Shown here piece after piece: positions 44,259-52,032 of a stretch of 64,000 nucleotides of DNA; position 1 is the first letter of the stretch, and every line of letters begins with the position of its first letter. The stretch is from Flavobacterium kayseriense (GTDB taxonomy: Bacteria; Bacteroidota; Bacteroidia; Flavobacteriales; Flavobacteriaceae). A program made the translations under genes and the position numbers. The notes under the pieces were generated by a model that saw only the letters and a program-made list of their open reading frames with translations, did not search any database and had not been told where the DNA came from. The stretch lies in assembly GCF_014305095.1 (NCBI RefSeq), contig NZ_JACRUI010000001.1:62001-126000 (forward strand). Direction: 5' to 3'.

Positions 44259-44523
44259 AAAAAAATTATTTGCGGGAACCATACTTGGTTTTGCAGGAAC
44301 CATACTTGGTTGTTACATCTACTTATCTCTCTTTACTAAGTTTGACTTTAATCAGGGTGTTTCGGTATTGAAATCACAAGGGTCATTAGGTAAACTAATA
44401 ACCTTGGGATCCATAGTAAATTTGATCTTATTCGGAATTCTTTTAAAACTAAATCAGGATCTGATGGCACGAGGAATAGTACTTTCTGTAATCATGATGG
44501 CGATAGTAACTATGTTCATCTAA
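44251..44523 (+). CDS. Small conserved membrane protein
   Basis: This protein has 90 residues and three hydrophobic segments (LFAGTILGFAGTILGCYIYL, LITLGSIVNLILFGILLKL, IVLSVIMMAIVTMFI). It starts inside the surE stop region (8-bp overlap), so it is translated with surE. The first membrane segment contains an exact heptad repeat AGTILG(F/C), encoded by a 19-bp near-identical tandem repeat with a 21-bp period (44272-44290 and 44293-44311). I recognise no named family. Confidence 0.75.
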   Translation: MNKKKLFAGTILGFAGTILGCYIYLSLFTKFDFNQGVSVLKSQGSLGKLITLGSIVNLILFGILLKLNQDLMARGIVLSVIMMAIVTMFI

Positions 44524-44605
44524 AAAGTCTATCTTTTATTTGATTCCTTACAGTGCAATAACTATTTTTGAAATCAATTCTATTTAATCTTTTTAGATCC
44601 TAAAA

Positions 44606-45721
44606 ATGAAATACTACATCATAGCTGGAGAAGCCTCAGGCGATTTACATGGCTCTAATCTAATGAAAGCTTTATACCAAGAAGATAGTGTCGCAGATAT
44701 TCGTTTTTGGGGAGGCGATTTAATGGAATCCGTTGGTGGAACTCTTGTAAAACATTACCGTGAATTAGCCTTTATGGGGTTTATTGAAGTGGTGTTTAAT
44801 CTTAAGACCATTCTAGGAAATATAAAAGTATGTAAAAAAGATATTTTAAAATTTAAGCCTGATGTAATCATTTTTATCGATTATCCAGGTTTTAACATGC
44901 GCATAGCGAAATGGGCGAAAGAAAGTGGAATTAAAACTCATTACTATATCTCACCCCAAATTTGGGCTTGGAAAGAGAATCGTATTAAAGATATAAAGCG
45001 TGACGTAGATAAAATGTATGTCATTTTACCATTTGAAAAAGATTTTTACGAATCCAAGCATAACTATCCCGTTACTTTTGTGGGGCATCCACTTATCGAC
45101 GCCATACACAATCAAAAAGCAATTGTTTTAGATGATTTTAGAATACAAAATAATTTAAGCGACAAACCAATTATAGCCTTATTACCCGGTAGCAGAAAAC
45201 AAGAAATCACAAAAATGCTTTCTATTATGCTAAGTGTAATAAAAGATTTTCCCGACTATCAATTTGTTATTGCAGGTGCTCCAAGCCAGGATTATTCCTT
45301 TTATGAAAGTTTTATTACTAATAGCAACATCAAATTCATCTCTAATAAAACCTATGATCTACTAAAAATAGCAACAGCTGCATTAGTTACTTCGGGCACT
45401 GCAACCTTAGAAACTGCCTTATTCAAAGTTCCCGAAGTGGTTTGCTACAAAGGAAGCTGGGCGTCCTACCAAATTGCAAAAGGTATTATAACTCTCAAAT
45501 ACATCTCGTTAGTTAATCTTATCATGGATGAAGAGGTTGTTACTGAATTAATTCAAGACGATTTTAATACTAAAAACTTAAAAAAAGAGTTAGTTAAATT
45601 ACTTGCGCCCGCTCATCGAGAGCAACTACTAAAAAAATATAATTTATTAGAAACTAAGTTAGGTGGAACTGGTGCTAGTAAAAAAACAGCTCGGTTAATT
45701 GTAGCCGATTTAAAATCATAA
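44606..45721 (+). CDS. lpxB: Lipid-A-disaccharide synthase
   Basis: This peripheral inner-membrane glycosyltransferase (GT19, 371 residues) joins UDP-diacylglucosamine and lipid X in lipid A synthesis. YYIIAGEASGDLHGSNLM, FIDYPGFNMRIAKWAKE, YYISPQIWAWKENRIKDIKR, FVGHPLIDAI, LLPGSRKQEI and TSGTATLETALFKVPEVV are the family motifs in order. It is followed after 10 bp by the NlpC/P60 lipoprotein gene. Confidence 0.97.
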   Translation: MKYYIIAGEASGDLHGSNLMKALYQEDSVADIRFWGGDLMESVGGTLVKHYRELAFMGFIEVVFNLKTILGNIKVCKKDILKFKPDVIIFIDYPGFNMRIAKWAKESGIKTHYYISPQIWAWKENRIKDIKRDVDKMYVILPFEKDFYESKHNYPVTFVGHPLIDAIHNQKAIVLDDFRIQNNLSDKPIIALLPGSRKQEITKMLSIMLSVIKDFPDYQFVIAGAPSQDYSFYESFITNSNIKFISNKTYDLLKIATAALVTSGTATLETALFKVPEVVCYKGSWASYQIAKGIITLKYISLVNLIMDEEVVTELIQDDFNTKNLKKELVKLLAPAHREQLLKKYNLLETKLGGTGASKKTARLIVADLKS

Positions 45722-45731
45722 TTACAAAGCC

Positions 45732-46229
45732 TTGAAACCAATACTTTATTTTATTTCTTTTATTCTTCTATTTGCCTCTTGCAAATCATCATCTGTACTT
45801 ACTAGTAAAACTGAGCGAAAAGAAAATAAAGAAAATCTGAAATTAGCTGATAACATCATCTATTCTGCGAGCGAAAATCTTGGTGTACGCTACAAAACCG
45901 CGGGAACTACTAAAAATGGATATGACTGTTCTGGTCTAGTTCTTTCTACTTTTTCTAAATACGACATTTCCTTAGCCCGAACCTCCTATAATCAAGCAAG
46001 GCAAGGAATTATCTTAGGCAAAAATCTAAATTTAGCAAAAAAAGGAGATCTTATTTTCTTTAAAACTAATGGCCGATCTCAAATTAATCATGTCGGCATC
46101 GTGACAGAAGTGAAGGACGAGGAGGTACTCTTCATTCATACCTCTACCTCAAAAGGAGTGATTATTTCCTCCACAAAGGAACCCTATTATCAAAAAACTT
46201 TCGTACAGTTAAACAGAATTTTAAACTAA
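45732..46229 (+). CDS. NlpC/P60 (C40) family lipoprotein peptidase
   Basis: This protein has 165 residues and starts with TTG at 45732. The lipoprotein signal is MKPILYFISFILLFASC with lipidated Cys17. The single NlpC/P60 domain shows YDCSGLVLSTF (nucleophile Cys), ARTSYNQARQG, KKGDLIFFK and NHVGIVTEV (catalytic His). Such enzymes cut stem peptides of peptidoglycan. It lies in a run with lpxB and comEC on the same strand. Confidence 0.93.
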   Translation: MKPILYFISFILLFASCKSSSVLTSKTERKENKENLKLADNIIYSASENLGVRYKTAGTTKNGYDCSGLVLSTFSKYDISLARTSYNQARQGIILGKNLNLAKKGDLIFFKTNGRSQINHVGIVTEVKDEEVLFIHTSTSKGVIISSTKEPYYQKTFVQLNRILN

Positions 46230-46266
46230 CAACACGTTTATAAGTAAAATTGAGTACTTTAGAGTA

Positions 46267-48303
46267 ATGAAAGTACTACATTTCCCTTTAATAAAGATTA
46301 CTTTTGGATTCATTCTGGGAATAGTATGCACCTACTATTGGGCTATATCCCAAACAGCGAATTATTTTGGCTTAGTCTTATCATTGTCCCTTTTTTTTCT
46401 TTTTTATTATCTCAAAAAAAATAATGACACAAAAACACTCGCGTTTGGTGTCCTAATTCATTTAGTTGCTTTTTTTATAGGAGGAGTTACATTAATTAAT
46501 AATACTGACTCATATCGGCAAAATAACTACACGCATTGCGATGTTGCTTTTTCTGCTCCTCAAGAAATGACCTTATTGGTAAGAGAAAATCTAAAAAACA
46601 CCAAGACAAATGAGCGTTACATTGCGTTGCTACAAACGATCAACGGGATACCATACAGCGGAAAAATAATTCTAAATATCTCAAAAGACAACCATTTTAA
46701 AGCGCTTAAAGTAGGTCAATATATCTCCGTTAAAGAATTATTATACAAAAACAAGGAGCCAAACAACCCCAATCAATTTGACTATGGAGCTTACCTCAAC
46801 AAAAAGCAATTATATGCCCAACTGTACAGCAACACCAATCAAATCGTAATTGGGAGCGAATCTAAAAAAGACATTTGGTTTTACACAGACCAATTGCGAA
46901 CAACCATTAAAACAAATCTCGAAAAAAATAATTTCAGCAAAAAAGAATTAAATATTGCTGTCGCTTTACTGATGGGACAAAAGCAAGAAATAGATCCTGA
47001 TATTATGCAAGACTATCAATATGCAGGAGCTATTCATATTTTATCAGTTTCAGGACTACATGTGGGTTATTTGATGCTGTTTTTAACCTTTCTTTTAAAT
47101 CCTATTCCTAACACTAAAAAAGGGACTTTTATAAAGCTAGTGTTAATTATACTCACTTTAGTAGCTTTTGCAATTATTGCGGGACTCTCACCCTCCGTTT
47201 TACGATCTGTTGTAATGTTTTCGTTTGTGGCAATCGGTTATCAATTGCGAAGAAGCGTTAATGTTTATCACACTCTACTGGTTTCGGCGCTATTGCTATT
47301 ATTCTTTCAGCCCTATTTTCTTTTCGACATAGGTTTTCAATTAAGTTACCTTGCACTTTATTTTATATTGTGGTTTCACCCCTTGATCGAGCAATTATTT
47401 GCACCCAAAACAAAAATCGTAAAATACGGTTGGACTCTTCTTAGTATATCAATAGCAGCGCAAATCGGTACACTCCCTTTAAGTATCTATTACTTTCATC
47501 AATTCCCGGGCTTATTTTTTATAACAAATCTTGTCGTTGCACCTCTACTTACATTTATTATGATTGTAGGGATTATAGTGATGTTCTTAGCCTCAATTGA
47601 CTTTGTATTTACGGTACTAACGGTTCCTTTAGAGCTTGGGATCTACAGCTTAAACTACGTCATCCACTTCGTGGCTTCTTTTGAACAATTTTTAATAAAA
47701 GATATTCCTTTCAATACTTTCCTTCTACTTACTCTTTATGCAATTATAATAAGTGCTATACTGTACTTGAAAAAACCTGCGTTCTCAAAATTAATAAGCG
47801 TGTTGTCACTTGTAATAATCCTACAACTTGGCCAGCTCTACAACAAATTTACCATTCAGAACGAGCAAGTATGGATTGTTTTAAATTCGAAAAAAAATAC
47901 TATAATACTTGAACGAAATGGAAGCAAAGTAAAAATGTTTACAAACGATAAACTAAAAATAACCGACTATAGTAGTACGATTGTACGCTCCTACTTAGTA
48001 GCCAATTATAGTCAACTAGAGGCAAAACTAAAGCTATCGAATGTACTGTACTACAATCATAAAAGTGTTTTGATAATTGATAGTACAGGTATATATCCCA
48101 AACAACTACAACCTGACATTCTACTACTTACCAATTCACCCAAGCTAAACTTAGATAGGGTGCTAAAAACACTTAAGCCTAAACAAGTTATTGCAGATGC
48201 AACGAACTACACTAATATGCAGAAACAATGGGAAGAAAGTTGTAAAAAACAAAAAATCCCTTTTCATGCCATTGCTGAAAAGGGATTCTTTAAACTGAAT
48301 TAA
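46267..48303 (+). CDS. comEC: ComEC/Rec2 family competence channel
   Basis: This protein has 678 residues. Two N-terminal membrane segments precede an OB-like DUF4131 domain (about 80-210; NNPNQFDYGAYLNKKQLYAQ). The multi-span Competence domain (about 215-520) carries LLMGQKQEIDPDIMQDYQYA and GAIHILSVSGLHVGYLMLFL. The C-terminal 140 residues occupy the place of the beta-lactamase-like nuclease domain but lack an HxHxDH metal motif. ComEC moves single-stranded DNA across the inner membrane in transformation. The coding end contains a terminator that serves the convergent thioredoxin gene, with only one base between the two stop codons. Confidence 0.9.
   Translation: MKVLHFPLIKITFGFILGIVCTYYWAISQTANYFGLVLSLSLFFLFYYLKKNNDTKTLAFGVLIHLVAFFIGGVTLINNTDSYRQNNYTHCDVAFSAPQEMTLLVRENLKNTKTNERYIALLQTINGIPYSGKIILNISKDNHFKALKVGQYISVKELLYKNKEPNNPNQFDYGAYLNKKQLYAQLYSNTNQIVIGSESKKDIWFYTDQLRTTIKTNLEKNNFSKKELNIAVALLMGQKQEIDPDIMQDYQYAGAIHILSVSGLHVGYLMLFLTFLLNPIPNTKKGTFIKLVLIILTLVAFAIIAGLSPSVLRSVVMFSFVAIGYQLRRSVNVYHTLLVSALLLLFFQPYFLFDIGFQLSYLALYFILWFHPLIEQLFAPKTKIVKYGWTLLSISIAAQIGTLPLSIYYFHQFPGLFFITNLVVAPLLTFIMIVGIIVMFLASIDFVFTVLTVPLELGIYSLNYVIHFVASFEQFLIKDIPFNTFLLLTLYAIIISAILYLKKPAFSKLISVLSLVIILQLGQLYNKFTIQNEQVWIVLNSKKNTIILERNGSKVKMFTNDKLKITDYSSTIVRSYLVANYSQLEAKLKLSNVLYYNHKSVLIIDSTGIYPKQLQPDILLLTNSPKLNLDRVLKTLKPKQVIADATNYTNMQKQWEESCKKQKIPFHAIAEKGFFKLN
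48255..48287 (-). terminator. Terminator of the thioredoxin gene, inside comEC
   Basis: A perfect 12-bp stem (AATCCCTTTTCA at 48255-48266, complement at 48276-48287) is followed on the minus strand by a T-rich run (48254-48244). It encodes the last residues of ComEC on the plus strand. Confidence 0.8.
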
Positions 48304-48304
48304 T

Positions 48305-48796
48305 TTAATTCTGCGTATGTATGATTCCGTTGGCAACTTCTAAAAAAGCTGTTGGCCCTCCCGGAACGTATCCTGTACTACCCAAACCTTCAAAATTAAC
48401 CTTGCCTTCTTTTTGAGTCGCCTTTACGAGATGTATTGTAGGAAACCCTTGTACACCAAAAGCCTGCATAACCTGATTGTTTTGATTTTGCATCTCCGGA
48501 GTTTGCAGATTCTTTCTAGGGAAATCTAGCTCGACTAATATTACATTTGCAGCAGCCCATTTTTCAAACTCAGCTGTTCTCAATACTTCTTTTTGAAGTT
48601 TAATACACCATCCGCACCAATCGCTACCAGTAAAAAATAGCAATAAGGGTTTGTTTTCTTTATTACTTACAACCAAAGCTTCCTTCACATCAGTATGCCA
48701 TGTTAAGTTGGTTGCTTCTCTAGAATCGCTATTAGCTTGTGAATGAATTACCAGCATGTTAAAAAACAAAGCTGTGATAAAAAATAAATTTTTCAT
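48305..48796 (-). CDS. Exported thioredoxin-family protein
   Basis: This protein has 163 residues. A signal peptide (MKNLFFITALFFNMLVIHSQ) is followed by a thioredoxin fold with the redox motif in TGSDWCGWCIKLQKEV (CGWC) and the cis-Pro loop GVQGFPTIHLV. The WCxWC form is close to the DsbD C-terminal and DUF255-like thioredoxins. A periplasmic disulphide reductase is likely; partners are not adjacent. It is transcribed towards comEC. Confidence 0.9.
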   Translation of the reverse strand: MKNLFFITALFFNMLVIHSQANSDSREATNLTWHTDVKEALVVSNKENKPLLLFFTGSDWCGWCIKLQKEVLRTAEFEKWAAANVILVELDFPRKNLQTPEMQNQNNQVMQAFGVQGFPTIHLVKATQKEGKVNFEGLGSTGYVPGGPTAFLEVANGIIHTQN

Positions 48797-48851
48797 GAGT
48801 AAATTTAGGTTGTAATCTTAAAGCAAAAATGATACCGTAAAAAACTAGAAG

Positions 48852-50393
48852 CTACTTTATTCCGTGCATCAATTTCTTCATTACCGGAGTTAACATAATC
48901 ATCAATAGTCCAATACTAATAGACACAACCGTAAAAATCATAAAAAAAGTAGACAAACTATATTGGGTACTGATAGTTTCGATCATTCCTCCCATTAACC
49001 CTGCAATCTTATTTCCCATACCAATAAAAAGGTAATAAACACCGAACATTATCCCAATCCAGGTTGCTGGCACAAGCTTACTAACATAAGACAATCCAAC
49101 CGGTGAAATACATAACTCTCCCAGAGTATGAAACAAATAAGCAGCGATTAACCAAAACATGCTAACACGAACAACAGATTCCGGATTAATACCCATACTT
49201 CCGTAAGCTAAAAACCCAAAACCTAAACCTAATAAAGTCATTCCTAATCCAAATTTCATTGGTCCCGAAAGATTATAGCGACTTTCCCACCATTTTGAAA
49301 AAACAGGTGCAAAACACACAATAAACAAAGAGTTTAAAATACCAAACCACGTTGCTGGCACCTCAGTACCTGTAGCAGCGAACTCTCTTCCCACTTTCCA
49401 CAAAACTATCCCCCAAATCATCACAAAACTAGTTGCTAGAATAAAGTTACCTGTAGCGTACTTTTTATAAGTCTGTTTGAATAATTTCACTAAAACATAA
49501 GTAATGACCAAAAGTGGTATAATCGTTAATAACGCATCCGCAATTTTAAATATGGAAGCACTTGCTCCGAAGAGTTCTCTTTGCGTATATTTTTCAGCAA
49601 AAATAGTCATTGAACCCCCCGCTTGCTCAAACGCTGCCCAAAAGAATACAGTGAAAACAGAAAAAATTAAAACTGCAATAATTCGATCTCGGATAACATT
49701 AGGAGCTGTATTTTCAGCAGCTGCTTTTGCTTTAGACGCTTGCTTAGATTCAGCAGACGGTTTTAAACCTATATCTCCAAAAATATCTTGCGTAAAATAG
49801 AATTGCAACATTCCAAAGAACATAAAGATTCCAGCTAGTCCAAATCCCCAACTCCAAGAAATTTTTTCCCCGATGTAACCGCAAAGCATAATACCTAAAA
49901 AGGCTCCAGCATTTACTCCCATGTAGTAAAGAGAATAGGCTCCATCTTTCTTCTCAGGGTGTTTTTCGTACGCATAAGAAATAATAGAAGTCATATTGGG
50001 TTTAAACAATCCATTACCTACCATCAAAAACCCAATTCCAATATATAAAAACAAAGGTGTTTCCACTGCCATCGAGGCATGTCCTAAAGTCATTGATATA
50101 GCCCCTAAAATTACTGCCCAGCGATATCCTAAGTATCGGTCCGCTAACAACCCTCCAATTACGGGTGTAAAATAAACAGCCATTGTGTAAGTTCCATATA
50201 ATGATAATGCATCTTCAATAGTCCATGCCCAACCACCTTTGGCTAATGAAGATGTTAAGAAAAGTACGAGTAAAGCACGCATTCCATAATAAGAGAAACG
50301 TTCCCACATCTCGGTGAAAAACAATACAAAAAGTCCAGCTGGATGTCCTAAAACATTAGTTTTAAAAAAATCGTCGTTCGTGTTTTGATTCAT
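48852..50393 (-). CDS. POT family proton-coupled peptide transporter (copy 1)
   Basis: This protein has 513 residues and about 14 membrane segments. The N-terminal ETMWERFSYYGMRALLVLFL-type motif (FTEMWERFSYYGMRALLVL, ExxER region) and YYMGVNAGAFLGIMLCGYIG are diagnostic of PTR2/POT carriers that import di- and tripeptides with protons. It is next to a paralogue (50424) and a DPP4-type peptidase (52033) on the same strand. The three genes probably serve peptide uptake and breakdown together. Confidence 0.93.
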   Translation of the reverse strand: MNQNTNDDFFKTNVLGHPAGLFVLFFTEMWERFSYYGMRALLVLFLTSSLAKGGWAWTIEDALSLYGTYTMAVYFTPVIGGLLADRYLGYRWAVILGAISMTLGHASMAVETPLFLYIGIGFLMVGNGLFKPNMTSIISYAYEKHPEKKDGAYSLYYMGVNAGAFLGIMLCGYIGEKISWSWGFGLAGIFMFFGMLQFYFTQDIFGDIGLKPSAESKQASKAKAAAENTAPNVIRDRIIAVLIFSVFTVFFWAAFEQAGGSMTIFAEKYTQRELFGASASIFKIADALLTIIPLLVITYVLVKLFKQTYKKYATGNFILATSFVMIWGIVLWKVGREFAATGTEVPATWFGILNSLFIVCFAPVFSKWWESRYNLSGPMKFGLGMTLLGLGFGFLAYGSMGINPESVVRVSMFWLIAAYLFHTLGELCISPVGLSYVSKLVPATWIGIMFGVYYLFIGMGNKIAGLMGGMIETISTQYSLSTFFMIFTVVSISIGLLMIMLTPVMKKLMHGIK

Positions 50394-50423
50394 TCTATTG
50401 TAATATATAATTTAATTACTTTT

Positions 50424-51938
50424 TTATTTTTCGTTATCCTCTGCACCGTGAGTCAACCTTTTTAATGGTTTCAATAATAATAAAAAGATTCCTCCTATCA
50501 CAAGAGTGAAAATTAGTATTCCTAAAAACACCGTGTACTCTCCTAAACTACTTGCTGACTCGCCTATGATACCAGCTACTTTATTCCCAAGACCAGTTGC
50601 TGCAAAATATACCCCCATCATTAAAGACGCATATTTTACGGGCGATAACTTCGTTATAAAAGATAGAGCTACAGGTGATATACAAAGCTCTCCTATTGTA
50701 TGAAAAAGGTAAGCCAAAACTAACCAGATCATACTAGATGACCCTGATTCTTCGAATTGCATTGCGGCAAAAACCATGAATAAAAATCCAAATCCCATGA
50801 TAACGATACCAATCGCCATTTTACAAATAGAGGAAGCTTCTTTACTTTTCAATTTACGTTTTGCCCAAATACCAGCTACAACGGTAGCAAAAAGTATAAT
50901 AAATCCTGCATTTAAGCTTTGGAACATAACTGTTGGCACTTCAAAACCTAGCAACATTCTATCCGTCTTAGTGTCTGTATACAAGTTCATTAATCCTCCA
51001 GCTTGCTCGTAGGCACCCCAAAAAATAATCACCATAATAAATGATAACAATAATACCAAAAAACGATCCTTATCTTGTTGAGAAGATAGTTCTTTATAAA
51101 TCATCATCATTAAACCTACGACAACCGTTAAAAACAAGAACAATAAACCGTAACCCCATCCTAAAGTATACCATCCAAACAAAGACAAAATCAAAAACAA
51201 ACCTGTAATCATTAATTGGTTTGTTGACTTCAGTAAATCCCCAAAAAGCTGACCATATGAACTTTGTTCTGTATCAGCCGCGTCCTGTTTAACAAAGTTA
51301 CCAACATGTACCAAATATTTTTGTCCCCATAAATATACTACTAAACCTAAAACCATTGCTATACCTGCCAATCCAAAACCAGCATGCCAACCCCATTGTG
51401 CAACAACAAAACCAACAATCATAGTAGCTAAAAGTGACCCTGTGTTTATACCTATATAAAAAATGCTAAATCCTTTATCCCTGCGTATATCACCTTGACC
51501 ATACAAACCTCCTACCATTGTAGAAATATTAGGTTTAAGCAAGCCAACTCCCAAAACTACTAGCCCTAACCCAGTATAAAAAGCCCACGTTTGAGTAAAC
51601 ACTAGAACCCCGTGGCCTATGCACAAAACGATTGCACCTACTAACACAGCCTTTTTCTGTCCTATTAGTTTATCTGCAATCATACCGCCAGGAATTGACA
51701 TTAAATATACTAACATAGTATACCATCCATAAAGTGCTAAAGCCTCCTGACTTGTCCAGCCTAAACCAGCACCTCGCGGATCATCTCCAAGTGTAGAGGT
51801 CGTTATATACAACACTAAAAGTGCTCTCATTCCATAATAAGAAAAACGCTCCCACATCTCTGTAAAAAACAAAATATACAACCCTGTCGGATGACCAAAA
51901 AGAGTTGAGTTAATAGGTGCTACAGCGGTTTTTGACAT
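50424..51938 (-). CDS. POT family proton-coupled peptide transporter (copy 2)
   Basis: I start it at 51938 (MSKTAVAPINSTLFGHPTGL), giving 504 residues; the frame is open to 51989 but the added residues do not match the paralogue. FFTEMWERFSYYGMRALLVL, LGVGLLKPNISTMVGGLYG and IFYIGINTGSLLATMIVGFV are POT motifs. It is related to but clearly diverged from the transporter at 48852, so the duplication is old and the two may differ in peptide preference. Confidence 0.92.
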   Translation of the reverse strand: MSKTAVAPINSTLFGHPTGLYILFFTEMWERFSYYGMRALLVLYITTSTLGDDPRGAGLGWTSQEALALYGWYTMLVYLMSIPGGMIADKLIGQKKAVLVGAIVLCIGHGVLVFTQTWAFYTGLGLVVLGVGLLKPNISTMVGGLYGQGDIRRDKGFSIFYIGINTGSLLATMIVGFVVAQWGWHAGFGLAGIAMVLGLVVYLWGQKYLVHVGNFVKQDAADTEQSSYGQLFGDLLKSTNQLMITGLFLILSLFGWYTLGWGYGLLFLFLTVVVGLMMMIYKELSSQQDKDRFLVLLLSFIMVIIFWGAYEQAGGLMNLYTDTKTDRMLLGFEVPTVMFQSLNAGFIILFATVVAGIWAKRKLKSKEASSICKMAIGIVIMGFGFLFMVFAAMQFEESGSSSMIWLVLAYLFHTIGELCISPVALSFITKLSPVKYASLMMGVYFAATGLGNKVAGIIGESASSLGEYTVFLGILIFTLVIGGIFLLLLKPLKRLTHGAEDNEK

Positions 51939-52032
51939 AATATTAAATTTGGTTAGTATGAATATTGTTTTGATTATTGAATATAACAAAAGCCATAGAA
52001 TGAGAGACTATGGCCGTGCTGAATTATTATTC

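Noticed and set aside
48852..51938. The two adjacent POT genes as halves of one broken gene
   Set aside because: Each is full length with its own N-terminal ExxER motif and complete set of membrane segments, so they are paralogues.
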